Source: Eubacteriales bacterium
GTDB taxonomy: Bacteria; Bacillota; Clostridia; Lachnospirales; Lachnospiraceae
NCBI GenBank assembly: GCA_030526005.1
Contig: JAUNDP010000008.1
Coordinates: 25,342-89,341 of the forward strand
DNA: 64,000 bases
Reading direction: 5' to 3'
A program made the translations under genes and the position numbers. Under the pieces are notes generated by a model. That model was not told the origin of the DNA. It made no database searches and was given only the letters and a program-made list of their open reading frames with translations. Positions 1 through 7,394 of this stretch are shown in pieces (the stretch's first letter is position 1; each line of letters begins with the position of its first letter).

Positions 1-13
1 CGGTTCGATTTCT

Positions 14-60
14 TCAGACAGTTCGTGACCATCCTGTCTATAAACAAAACTAGGGACCTT
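14..60 (+). promoter_or_regulatory. Probable preQ1-I riboswitch aptamer
   Basis: Stem P1 is AGACAG (16-21) paired with CTGTCT (34-39). It is followed by the A-rich tail ATAAACAAAACTAGGG (40-55), which has the layout of the type I preQ1 aptamer: a small hairpin, an A-rich strand crossing the minor groove, and a GG that pairs back to loop CC (29-30). The downstream terminator and the two queuosine-salvage-type genes support the assignment. Ligand class is inferred from consensus and context; the P2 pairing is short. Confidence 0.75.
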
Positions 61-95
61 ACAAAAACAGAACTGACCTCTCAGAAAATAAAAAG

Positions 96-136
96 ATCTC
101 CGGTTTTATTGCGTCACGGAGATTTCTATTATTTTT
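96..136 (+). terminator. Leader intrinsic terminator (riboswitch expression platform)
   Basis: ATCTCCG (96-102) pairs with CGGAGAT (117-123) and is followed by TTCTATTATTTTT. It sits between the preQ1-I aptamer and the ribosome site AAGGAGG (137-143), so ligand binding would plausibly decide whether the following operon is read. Confidence 0.7.
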
Positions 137-150
137 AAGGAGGTTTTTTT

Positions 151-876
151 ATGTCATCAGAATTTGATCCTGTGCGTTACAGTATCATTGAAGAAAAAAA
201 CAAACGTGAAATTGTCATGCTGCGCGGCAGCGGCTGTAAATGGAGAAAATGTCGTTTCTGCGATTACCATCTCGACTTCTCCAGAGATGAAAATGCAAAC
301 TTTGAATTAAACAAAAAACAGCTTGAAAAAGTAACGGGAAAATATCAGAAGCTGGAAGTCATCAACTCCGGAAGTTTTATTGACCTCGATGAGCGGACCA
401 TGAATCTGATCGAACAAGTCTGCATCGAAAAACAGATTTCTGAACTTCATTTTGAATGCCACTGGATGCACCGCAGCAGCATTCCGGCTCTGCGCGCCCG
501 CTTCTGGAACCATAAAATCAATGTCAAAGTTAAAATCGGAGTTGAAACGTTCGATTCGGATTACAGAGAAAATATTTTAAGAAAAGGACTGGACGAGGAC
601 GATCCGAAAGAGATCGCTGAATATTTCGACGAAGTGTGTCTCCTCTTTGGATTGGAAGGTCAGACTGCGCAGTCCATGAAGCACGACGTCGAGACAGGGC
701 TCCAGTATTTTGAACGTGTCTGCATCAATATCATGGTCAAAAATACGACAAAAATTCTGCCTTGCCCTTCTGTGATTGAGATCTTCCGCAAGGAAATTTA
801 TCCGCTGTATCAGCACGACGACCGTGTCGATATCTTATTTGAAAATACAGATTTTGGTGTGGGAGGAGAGTCATGA
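151..876 (+). CDS. Radical SAM protein, probable queuine lyase (QueL-type)
   Basis: A 241-residue protein with a cluster motif C29-X4-C34-X2-C37 in GSGCKWRKCRFC, fitting a radical SAM enzyme that binds a [4Fe-4S] cluster and S-adenosylmethionine. It is short for the superfamily and has no added domain. The start follows AAGGAGG by 7 nt. Its last four bases overlap the YhhQ gene (ATGA), so the two are translationally coupled. Both lie behind a preQ1-I riboswitch. Known biology: some clostridia import queuine and split it to preQ1 with the radical SAM enzyme QueL, then insert preQ1 into tRNA with Tgt. Function here is inferred from that context; a generic radical SAM role cannot be excluded from sequence alone. 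The C-X4-C spacing differs from the usual C-X3-C. Confidence 0.65.
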   Translation: MSSEFDPVRYSIIEEKNKREIVMLRGSGCKWRKCRFCDYHLDFSRDENANFELNKKQLEKVTGKYQKLEVINSGSFIDLDERTMNLIEQVCIEKQISELHFECHWMHRSSIPALRARFWNHKINVKVKIGVETFDSDYRENILRKGLDEDDPKEIAEYFDEVCLLFGLEGQTAQSMKHDVETGLQYFERVCINIMVKNTTKILPCPSVIEIFRKEIYPLYQHDDRVDILFENTDFGVGGES

Positions 877-1571
877 GCAACGAACTTTTACTGATTTTTG
901 CACTGGTTGTCACTTTTTCAGGCGTTATTTTATTTTACTACTTCTTTGGAAAAAGTGGTCTTTACTGTTTTACTGTGCTTGCCACAATCTGTGCCAATAT
1001 CGAAGTTCTGATCCTCGTTGAGGCCTTTGGAATGGAGCAGACGCTTGGCAATATTTTATTCGCCTCCTCCTTCCTTGTCACAGATATTTTAAGTGAAATC
1101 TACGGAAAAAAAGCATCGGAAAAAGCGGTATGGCTTGGCATTGCAGCCTCGTTTGCTTTTATTATCCTTTCACAGATCTGGCTGCATTACACACCTTCCG
1201 CAAATGACTGGGCAATGCCGCATATGCAGGCAATCTTCAGCAACACTCCGCGCCTGATGCTGGCAAGTTTCCTTGTCTATGCTGTGTGCCAGCGTTTCGA
1301 CGTCTGGGCATACCATAAATGGTGGGACTTCACGACACGGCTGTGCCATGACCGCAAAAAATATCTGTGGGTGAGAAACAACGGTTCTACTCTGATCTCA
1401 CAGCTTTTAAATACCGTTCTGTTTACATTTGCCGCTTTCTGGGGCGTACATGAAATGCCTGTCCTGCTTGAAATCATCTGGTCCAGCTATGTGATCTTTA
1501 TCGTGACGAGCCTGGCAGATACGCCGGCTATTTATATTGCGCGCAAGATCAAATCCCGCGCAGATTCTTAA
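873..1571 (+). CDS. yhhQ: Queuosine precursor transporter, YhhQ/DUF165 family
   Basis: A 232-residue integral membrane protein with about six hydrophobic segments. Family marks include FASSFLVTDILSEIYGKK (about residues 65-82) and the C-terminal SYVIFIVTSLADTPAIYIARK. The family imports preQ0, preQ1 or queuine. It has a GGAGGAG ribosome site and overlaps the upstream radical SAM gene by 4 nt. With no queCDEF genes in view, the pair is best read as a salvage unit that takes up queuine or a precursor and processes it inside the cell. Confidence 0.88.
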   Translation: MSNELLLIFALVVTFSGVILFYYFFGKSGLYCFTVLATICANIEVLILVEAFGMEQTLGNILFASSFLVTDILSEIYGKKASEKAVWLGIAASFAFIILSQIWLHYTPSANDWAMPHMQAIFSNTPRLMLASFLVYAVCQRFDVWAYHKWWDFTTRLCHDRKKYLWVRNNGSTLISQLLNTVLFTFAAFWGVHEMPVLLEIIWSSYVIFIVTSLADTPAIYIARKIKSRADS

Positions 1572-1602
1572 GCAACAGAAAAAAAGAAACATTTTCTTTG
1601 AA

Positions 1603-1635
1603 TCTCTCATGGCGAAAGTCATGAGAGAAATTTTC
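1603..1635 (+). terminator. Stem-loop after yhhQ
   Basis: A perfect 9-bp stem, TCTCTCATG (1603-1611) with CATGAGAGA (1620-1628), is followed by AATTTT. The T-run is weak, but the position just after the operon suits a terminator. Confidence 0.6.
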
Positions 1636-1657
1636 CCAAAATTTCAGGCGTATAAAG

Positions 1658-1697
1658 AAGGAAGAGAAACGCATCCCTGCCGTCTTCTCTTCCTTTT
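1658..1697. terminator. Bidirectional terminator between convergent genes
   Basis: GGAAGAGAA (1660-1668) pairs with TTCTCTTCC (1685-1693), followed by TTTT on the plus strand. It lies between yhhQ and the convergent regulator gene and probably serves both. Confidence 0.5.
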
Positions 1698-1710
1698 GAA
1701 TTTACCCTTT

Positions 1711-2031
1711 TTATTTTGCCAGTTTCAGTGCATATTGAATCAGCTCATTCAGATCATTCTGTTTTCTTTTCGGACACTGATCAATCACTAAATCAAAACT
1801 TACCACAGGATGTTCTTTTCCTGTCAACAGATAGGTTGGATCAATATTCAGGCATTCATGAGCAAGAACCAGCTTTTCCAAAGAAATTCCGCTGATCCCA
1901 CGTTCGATCTGTCCATAATACGTCAGTGACATTCCTAACTTTTCCGCCATCTTCTCCTGCGTATATCCCAACTTCATTCTTTCGCTTCTCAGCCTCTCTC
2001 CCATGGCGCTGTATAATTCTTCTTTACTCAC
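1711..2031 (-). CDS. XRE-family HTH transcriptional regulator
   Basis: About 106 residues. The first two thirds form a Cro/CI-type helix-turn-helix: MGERLRSERMKLGYTQEKMA, then a recognition segment SLTYYGQIERGISGISLEKL. The C-terminal 35 residues are not a known ligand domain. No ATG is available. GTG at 2031 (after a GGGG-rich ribosome site) is favoured over GTG at 2040. An inverted repeat lies about 30 nt upstream, which would fit autoregulation. The target is unknown; no toxin partner lies next to it. Confidence 0.75.
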   Translation of the reverse strand: MSKEELYSAMGERLRSERMKLGYTQEKMAEKLGMSLTYYGQIERGISGISLEKLVLAHECLNIDPTYLLTGKEHPVVSFDLVIDQCPKRKQNDLNELIQYALKLAK

Positions 2032-2060
2032 CCTTATCACCCCACTTCAGTTATTATCAT

Positions 2061-2074
2061 AACCAGAAATGGTT
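2061..2074. promoter_or_regulatory. Inverted repeat, candidate operator
   Basis: AACCA (2061-2065) and TGGTT (2070-2074) flank GAAA. It lies about 30 bp upstream of the XRE gene, next to a -10-like TATGAT on the minus strand. The rest of the 2041-2276 gap is AT-rich and holds no gene I can support. Confidence 0.4.
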
Positions 2075-2276
2075 TGTATATTAACAATCGATTTGTTTTT
2101 ATTTTAAAAACGATTAATTGCTATTTTTTCAAAACAGAAGAATTTGCTTTCTTTCTTTTTCAGTGTGACAACATATTTTTTGTATTACCTTTTTCTATCT
2201 TTTTCCTATGTATTTCTTCCATTATACTATCTTTTAAAAATATAATATTCTTTATTTGGAGCTATTATGGAATATT

Positions 2277-4010
2277 TTATATTGGCAGACTGTTTTTCAC
2301 ACAAAGCGTCCCATATCCCACTGTCGGATTCGGCCATTCTTCAAAGTTTGGCAGATGAACGGCTCCTTTTCTCAGATAAGCTTTCACCTTCTGCCCATAC
2401 AGATACGGATCGTTTTCATCCACAATTCCCCATTGCATCAGCATCGCTGCCGCTCCTGTCACAAACGGCGCTGCAAAAGATGTTCCGGTCACTCGGACAT
2501 ATCCCCCATTGACAGCTGTTGTCATGATATCGACGCCGGGCGCCACCAGATCCGGTTTCACCTGATTGTTGTCTCTTGTATAGCCTCTCCCCGAAAACGG
2601 CGCATAGGTGAGAAGTCTTGAATCGTATGCCCCCACGGAGATTCCTCCCCTTGCTGTTGAGGGAATGGTCAGTGTCGTTTGAGGAACCGGTTGATAGAAC
2701 CGTGTCTGAGGATTGAGAACTCCTGCTTCCGGCAGCCACATATCATATCTTCCAGTCACGATTGTGCGCGGAATCAGCTGTATCCCCCAGACACCGCTGT
2801 CCACATAGGCACCGATCGGCAGAAAGGAAATATAAATTTCCTGAGAAGTGCTGTACGGACTTGGCGTTCCATAATATACCAAAAGTTCTGTATTTCCGGC
2901 GACATATCTCTGTGTTCCCAGCCGTTTCTGAAACGGACCGATTTTCTGTCCTGACGGATGAATCATCACAAGATCAAAATCATCTTCGTACTCTTTCCAA
3001 AGCTGAAGATTCAAAGACAATTCGTATTGCCCGATTCCAAATTCTACCAGCTTTGGCTGCCCTGGCTGCAAGACGCCTTCTGTGTGCCCTGCTGCCTCCC
3101 CTTCGTTTCCAGTTCCAATGACAATCACAGATTTGCCGATCTGCGCCATATTGTCAAGATACGTCTCCAGTATGGAAAGCCCGTCATGGGAGCCATATAC
3201 ATTTCCAAAACTGAGATTGATCACATATGGCATCCCATATTCCTGTGCCTTCTGCGTCACATATGCCAGAGCTTCCATCAGCTCTGTCGTCCTCGGAAAC
3301 GAGTCAGATCGGGGCTGTCCCAATTTTACAACGAGAATATCGCTCTCCCATGCCACGCCTCTGTATCTGCCATTCGAAGCGCGCCCGTTTCCTGCTGCGA
3401 TTCCAAGCACCTGTGTGCCATGACCGCTCAGATCCCTTACAGGAACGATTTTTCTTCCTTCCGCTTCATTGGCCACACTCAGCGCCTCATTGATCTGTTC
3501 TCTCGTATACTCTGTTCCCGTTTGAAATCCTTTCGGTGGATTCTCCTGCCCTGTCTGATCCCAGATATTTAAAATTCTGGTACTTCCGTCCTGATTGCGA
3601 AAATCCGGGTGAAAATAATCCACTCCAGAGTCAATCACTGCCACTAAAATCCCTCTTCCATTCAGCATTTTTTCTCCTGATTGCAAAGGATTCATGCAAG
3701 AGGCTGTCTTTCCCTGATTTACAGAGAAAAACAGCCTCTTTGGTTTTTCAATATATTCAATTTCTGGCTGAAGCGCAAATTCTGGTATCATTCTCTCCGG
3801 AATTGTCACAATCGCATATCCGGCATACAGCTGGGCAATCTGTATCTGCGGTGTCTTAAGACGCGAGATGTCTCCATGGTACCGCACAATGAGATCCCAT
3901 ACCTTGTCCTCCTTATCATATCCTACATTCAATTCCAATGACCGCTCTCGCTCCTCTTCGGTCGCATTTAAAGCTAAATTCAGCATATTTTCTATTTTCT
4001 GATCAGGCAT
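2277..4010 (-). CDS. S8 family serine peptidase, Csp-like subtilase
   Basis: A 577-residue subtilisin-fold protease with an intact catalytic set: D127 in AVIDSGVD, H197 in SGHGTQV, oxyanion N302 in GTGNEGE and nucleophile S511 in GTSFAAP. About 115 residues precede the catalytic domain and look like a prodomain. A long beta-rich insert (about 310-450) between the oxyanion Asn and the Ser resembles the jelly-roll insert of the clostridial CspA/B/C spore proteases. There is no signal peptide, as in the Csp family. Ribosome site GGGGAAAAAAG precedes the ATG. It stands alone, without a second csp gene or sleC in view, so a spore-germination role is only a possibility. Confidence 0.85.
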   Translation of the reverse strand: MPDQKIENMLNLALNATEEERERSLELNVGYDKEDKVWDLIVRYHGDISRLKTPQIQIAQLYAGYAIVTIPERMIPEFALQPEIEYIEKPKRLFFSVNQGKTASCMNPLQSGEKMLNGRGILVAVIDSGVDYFHPDFRNQDGSTRILNIWDQTGQENPPKGFQTGTEYTREQINEALSVANEAEGRKIVPVRDLSGHGTQVLGIAAGNGRASNGRYRGVAWESDILVVKLGQPRSDSFPRTTELMEALAYVTQKAQEYGMPYVINLSFGNVYGSHDGLSILETYLDNMAQIGKSVIVIGTGNEGEAAGHTEGVLQPGQPKLVEFGIGQYELSLNLQLWKEYEDDFDLVMIHPSGQKIGPFQKRLGTQRYVAGNTELLVYYGTPSPYSTSQEIYISFLPIGAYVDSGVWGIQLIPRTIVTGRYDMWLPEAGVLNPQTRFYQPVPQTTLTIPSTARGGISVGAYDSRLLTYAPFSGRGYTRDNNQVKPDLVAPGVDIMTTAVNGGYVRVTGTSFAAPFVTGAAAMLMQWGIVDENDPYLYGQKVKAYLRKGAVHLPNFEEWPNPTVGYGTLCVKNSLPI

Positions 4011-4058
4011 CTTTTTTCCCCTTTTTCTTTTAGCTTATTCAAAGCCTGTCCGAAATAG

Positions 4059-4553
4059 TCACACTGTCCACTTTTTTATTCGCTTTATCAGTTCTCCTCC
4101 TGCAATTCCGATGAGAGCCCCAGTCACAACTCCGCTTATAATCAGAACCGGAAGATAATACAACACCTGCTCTGTTTCCAGAATCGCCATTGCCATCAAA
4201 ATCTGTCCTACGTTATGGAAGATTCCTCCTGTGATACTGACGCCGATCTCATCCAGCCATCCTGTCTTTTTTATCAAAATCATCATGATAAGGCTGAGCA
4301 TACCGCCTGCAAGGCTGTACATCATTGCAGCCATATTTCCAAAAGTCAGACTGACGAGAAGAATACGGATTGCCGACAGCGCCAGCGCCTCTTTTTCTCC
4401 CCAGCAGTACAAAGCCGTCACTACTACGATGTTTGCAAGTCCCAGTTTCATTCCCGGAACAGGAAGCTGCAATGGAAGAACAGATTCCACATAGCTCAGG
4501 ATAAAAGCAAGCGCCGTCAGCAGTCCAAAGTTTGTCATTTTCTTTACCGACAT
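4059..4553 (-). CDS. Gx transporter family / heptaprenyl-diphosphate-synthase component I-like (EetB-like)
   Basis: About 164 residues from the ATG at 4553, which has AAAGGAAAG upstream; a start at 4616 would add a highly charged 21-residue leader and overlap the upstream gene. It has five or six hydrophobic segments and the family core LPVPGMKLGLANIVVV and GGIFHNVGQILMA. The family was named as a heptaprenyl diphosphate synthase subunit but looks like an ECF-type membrane component. It sits directly behind a NusG-domain-II gene. That gene pair also occurs in flavin-based extracellular electron-transfer loci, where I recall the names EetA/EetB. Function is not settled. Confidence 0.75.
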   Translation of the reverse strand: MSVKKMTNFGLLTALAFILSYVESVLPLQLPVPGMKLGLANIVVVTALYCWGEKEALALSAIRILLVSLTFGNMAAMMYSLAGGMLSLIMMILIKKTGWLDEIGVSITGGIFHNVGQILMAMAILETEQVLYYLPVLIISGVVTGALIGIAGGELIKRIKKWTV

Positions 4554-4596
4554 CCTCTTCTTTCCTTTCTGCCTCTCTTTCCTTTCATTTGTTTTT

Positions 4597-4980
4597 TTAA
4601 TTTGCGATAGAATCAAAATCGCTCTGTTTCTCTCCTTCTACTTCCACCACAATCTTATGCGGCAGACATACGATGGTCTCCCCCACCTTGTCGATCTCTT
4701 TTTGATTCACACATAATTGATCCGGACAGTCCGCATAGATCATGTCTGCGCTGCCGTCCCTGATTCTCAGAATATTTTTTCCTTCCTGGTTTTCCTGATT
4801 AAGCGCAATCTCTACGTCCTGCTCTTCTGACAACAGATATCTCCCCTGTTCCGCTCCATCCTGAAATACAATCACCTGACTTCCCTGTTCTCGGCCCATC
4901 TTCGCCGCAATTCCGGCGCCCGATGCCGCAAGGATACAGACAGCTCCCAGAATAAAGCTGTTTCTTCTTTTTTTATCCAT
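4597..4980 (-). CDS. NusG domain II-containing membrane-anchored protein (EetA-like)
   Basis: A 127-residue protein with an N-terminal membrane anchor (about residues 9-26, NSFILGAVCILAASGAGIAA) and a NusG domain-II-type beta domain outside. Typical signature: YADCPDQLCVNQKEI followed by ETIVCLPHKIVVEVEG, with a conserved Cys pair. It is not the transcription factor NusG. It lies just upstream of the Gx-transporter gene and downstream of the TtcA-type gene, all on the minus strand with short gaps. Association with membrane redox or quinone chemistry is inferred from gene pairing in other Firmicutes. Confidence 0.78.
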   Translation of the reverse strand: MDKKRRNSFILGAVCILAASGAGIAAKMGREQGSQVIVFQDGAEQGRYLLSEEQDVEIALNQENQEGKNILRIRDGSADMIYADCPDQLCVNQKEIDKVGETIVCLPHKIVVEVEGEKQSDFDSIAN

Positions 4981-5002
4981 GTTTTATCTTTTCACCTCTG
5001 CT

Positions 5003-5869
5003 TTATTCTGTTGTCTCTCTTTCCTCTTCGTCATCCCCTTTTCTGTCATACGTCTCCAGAAAATGATGCACTTTTCCATCTTTTTTATACGCGATCACGG
5101 TATTTAAATTTACATTTTCCACGCTTCGGAAGATGTTCGATTCGATATGAGGATTGATCGTCCGGAATTTTCGGATCAGCTCCTTCATCTCCTGCCGCTT
5201 TGAATTGCTGACGCCCTCCTCATCTACCTCACGCTTTTCTGTAAATCTGCACGCGCACTGAATAAAATGGAGATCATTGTAGCGCGCCCATTCTATGATA
5301 TCGTCTTCTTTTATCATATACATCGGTCGGATCAGCTGCATCCCTTCAAAGTTTGTACTGTGCAGCTTTGGCATCATCGTCTGAATCTGTCCTCCGTACA
5401 GCATTCCCATCAAAATGGTCTCTATCACGTCATCAAAATGATGACCCAGCGCAATCTTATTGCATCCTAATTCTTTTGCCTTGCTGTACAGATAGCCGCG
5501 CCGCATTCTGGCGCATAGATAGCATGGGGAATTTTCAATGTTGACAACTGCGTCAAAAATTTCCGACTCAAACATAGTGATGGGTACGTTTAAAATCTTG
5601 GCATTGTCAATAATCCGCTGTCTGTTTGCCGGATTATATCCAGGATTCATCACAAGAAATACCATCTCAAATGGAAATTTTCCATGTCGTTTCAGCTCCT
5701 GCAATAATTTTGCAAGAAGCATGGAATCCTTTCCGCCTGAGATACAAACTGCAATCTTGTCTCCCTCCTGAATCAGATCATAATCCTGAATGCCTCTTAT
5801 GAAGGGACGCCATAATTGTTTTCTGAACTTCTTGATAATGCTTCGCTCGATTTCCTGATATCTCTCCAC
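5003..5869 (-). CDS. TtcA/TilS-family PP-loop ATPase (tRNA 2-thiocytidine biosynthesis type)
   Basis: A 288-residue protein with the PP-loop S44GGKDS49 in VCISGGKDSMLLAKL, the CXXC pair C116/C119 in SPCYLCARMRRG, the block ALGHHFDDVIETILMG and a further Cys pair in IQCACRF. Members adenylate C32 of tRNA and transfer sulfur through a [4Fe-4S] cluster. Lachnospiraceae often carry several TtcA-like paralogs, so the exact tRNA target is open. It precedes the NusG-II and Gx-transporter genes on the same strand. Confidence 0.82.
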   Translation of the reverse strand: MERYQEIERSIIKKFRKQLWRPFIRGIQDYDLIQEGDKIAVCISGGKDSMLLAKLLQELKRHGKFPFEMVFLVMNPGYNPANRQRIIDNAKILNVPITMFESEIFDAVVNIENSPCYLCARMRRGYLYSKAKELGCNKIALGHHFDDVIETILMGMLYGGQIQTMMPKLHSTNFEGMQLIRPMYMIKEDDIIEWARYNDLHFIQCACRFTEKREVDEEGVSNSKRQEMKELIRKFRTINPHIESNIFRSVENVNLNTVIAYKKDGKVHHFLETYDRKGDDEEERETTE

Positions 5870-5935
5870 GCTTTTTCTTCCTTTCTTCTGTCTCTTTTCT
5901 TATTCTCTTCTGCTTCTGTTTTTATCTTGTCATCA

Positions 5936-5969
5936 CAAAACGGCAGTGCATCTTACGACGCACCGCCGT
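5936..5969 (-). terminator. Terminator-like hairpin between cytidylate-kinase-like and TtcA-type genes
   Basis: On the minus strand ACGGCGGTGC pairs with GCACTGCCGT (5960-5969 with 5940-5949; one G-U pair). It is followed by TTTTGTG. It separates two minus-strand transcripts or attenuates between them. Confidence 0.55.
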
Positions 5970-5984
5970 CCCAATAGATTCGAT

Positions 5985-6611
5985 CTATGAAAAACGCACC
6001 TTGATATACGCTTTGATCTCCTCCACACATTTTTCAAAGCCCAGCTTACTGCTGTTTAAACACAAATCATAATTCTGAGCATCGAGCCAGTTTCTGCCTG
6101 TGTAATAATGATAGTAATCGCTTCGGAATTTATCTGTCTTCGCCATAAACCGCAGCATTTCTTTCTCATTCATGGAAGAACGTTCCAGCGCTCTTTGCAG
6201 ACAGTAATCCTTTGGCGCATGTACAAACACGCTAACTACATTTGGATTGTCTTTCAAAATAAAATCTGCACACCGTCCGATAAAGACGCAGGATTCCTTT
6301 TCTGCAAGTTCCCGGATGATCTTTGCCTGATAATTAAACAGGTTGTCATTGGAAACAAATCCGTCGCTTTCCGGCGGAATTACTTTTCCTTTATATGCTC
6401 CCTTTGCCTTGCCAAAAAGATGAATTCCTTTCAGTTTTTCATCTGCCTGATTGAACAGCATCTCATTGATTCCGCTGTCCTCTGAAGCCATTCTCAAAAT
6501 TTCTCTGCTGTAGCACGGAATCTGTAAATCCTCGGCAAGCATCTGTCCAATCGTCTTTCCGCCGCTTCCATACTGGCGTGCAATCGTAATAATTACTTTC
6601 TGGTCTCCCAT
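5985..6611 (-). CDS. Cytidylate kinase-like family protein
   Basis: 208 residues from the ATG at 6611, preceded by GGAGGGGG; longer in-frame starts lack a ribosome site. The N-terminus TIARQYGSGGKTIGQMLAEDL is the P-loop-like signature of the cytidylate-kinase-like family, and VFIGRCADFILKD and VFVHAPKDYCLQRALER are later nucleotide-kinase elements. True Cmk proteins are larger and differ in the CMP-binding insert, so the substrate is unknown. It lies 60 nt after livF on the same strand. Confidence 0.8.
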   Translation of the reverse strand: MGDQKVIITIARQYGSGGKTIGQMLAEDLQIPCYSREILRMASEDSGINEMLFNQADEKLKGIHLFGKAKGAYKGKVIPPESDGFVSNDNLFNYQAKIIRELAEKESCVFIGRCADFILKDNPNVVSVFVHAPKDYCLQRALERSSMNEKEMLRFMAKTDKFRSDYYHYYTGRNWLDAQNYDLCLNSSKLGFEKCVEEIKAYIKVRFS

Positions 6612-6671
6612 CGTAACCCCCTCCATTCCTATGTTTACTGATCTGACAGGCATTCGCATCTCAATGATAAT

Positions 6672-7382
6672 CTATTCTCCAAGATATGCTTTCTTGATGG
6701 AATCGTCGTTCATCAGCTCATCTGCCGATGCGCTCTTGACAATTTTACCTGTCTCAAGAACGTATGCACGGTCTGCGATTTCCAGGGCTTTCTTTGCATT
6801 CTGCTCTACCAGAAGAACCGTTGTTCCGCTGGCGCTCACCTGCTTTATGATGTCAAAGATCTCATTTACAAAGATCGGTGACAATCCCATGGAAGGTTCA
6901 TCCATCAGAATAATCTTCGGATGCGACATCAATGCACGTCCCATGGCAAGCATCTGCTGCTCTCCTCCGCTCAATGTCCCCGCAAGCTGTGTTTTTCGCT
7001 CCTGCAATCGTGGGAATCTTCTATATACCATCTCCAGAGTTTTACTGATCTCTTCTTTATCTTTTCTGGTATACGCGCCCAGAATCAGATTTTCATAAAC
7101 GCTCAGATCTGCAAAAACTCTTCGTCCTTCCGGCACATGAGCCATTCCAAGCGTCACAATCTTATGTCCCGGCATTTTTGTGATATCGGTTCCCTCAAAT
7201 TCTATTTTACCAGATTTTGCTCTCAAAAGTCCAGTCACTGTATGAAGAATTGTTGTCTTTCCGGCGCCGTTTGCCCCGATCAGCGCAATGACTTCCCCCT
7301 GGTTTACCTCAAAGGAAATGCCTTTGATTGCCTGAATCACTCCATAATATACGTTTAAATCGCTAACTTTCAACATTGCCAT
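6672..7382 (-). CDS. livF: Branched-chain amino acid ABC transporter ATP-binding protein LivF
   Basis: A 236-residue ATPase with Walker A GANGAGKTT, signature LSGGEQQMLAMGRALM, Walker B IILMDEPSMGL and H-loop-region LVEQNAKKAL. The short 'LSGGEQQML' form and lack of the extra N-terminal loop are typical of LivF rather than LivG. Ribosome site AGGAGG lies 8 nt before the ATG. It is the last gene of livJHMGF, 12 nt after livG. It powers uptake of Leu/Ile/Val or related amino acids. Confidence 0.93.
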   Translation of the reverse strand: MAMLKVSDLNVYYGVIQAIKGISFEVNQGEVIALIGANGAGKTTILHTVTGLLRAKSGKIEFEGTDITKMPGHKIVTLGMAHVPEGRRVFADLSVYENLILGAYTRKDKEEISKTLEMVYRRFPRLQERKTQLAGTLSGGEQQMLAMGRALMSHPKIILMDEPSMGLSPIFVNEIFDIIKQVSASGTTVLLVEQNAKKALEIADRAYVLETGKIVKSASADELMNDDSIKKAYLGE

Positions 7383-7394
7383 CCGTTTTTCCTC

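Noticed and set aside
1-20. tRNA T-arm-like CGGTTCGATT at the window start
   Set aside because: The bases after the loop do not pair back as a T stem and no acceptor end or CCA follows; the region is better explained by the preQ1-I aptamer.
2756-3860. Several long plus-strand frames opposite the S8 protease
   Set aside because: They are antisense shadows with no ribosome sites and low-complexity Ser/Pro/His content; the minus-strand gene has the full catalytic motifs.
4554-4616. Longer N-terminus for the Gx transporter
   Set aside because: The extra 21 residues are all charged, overlap the upstream gene and lack a ribosome site; 4553 has one.
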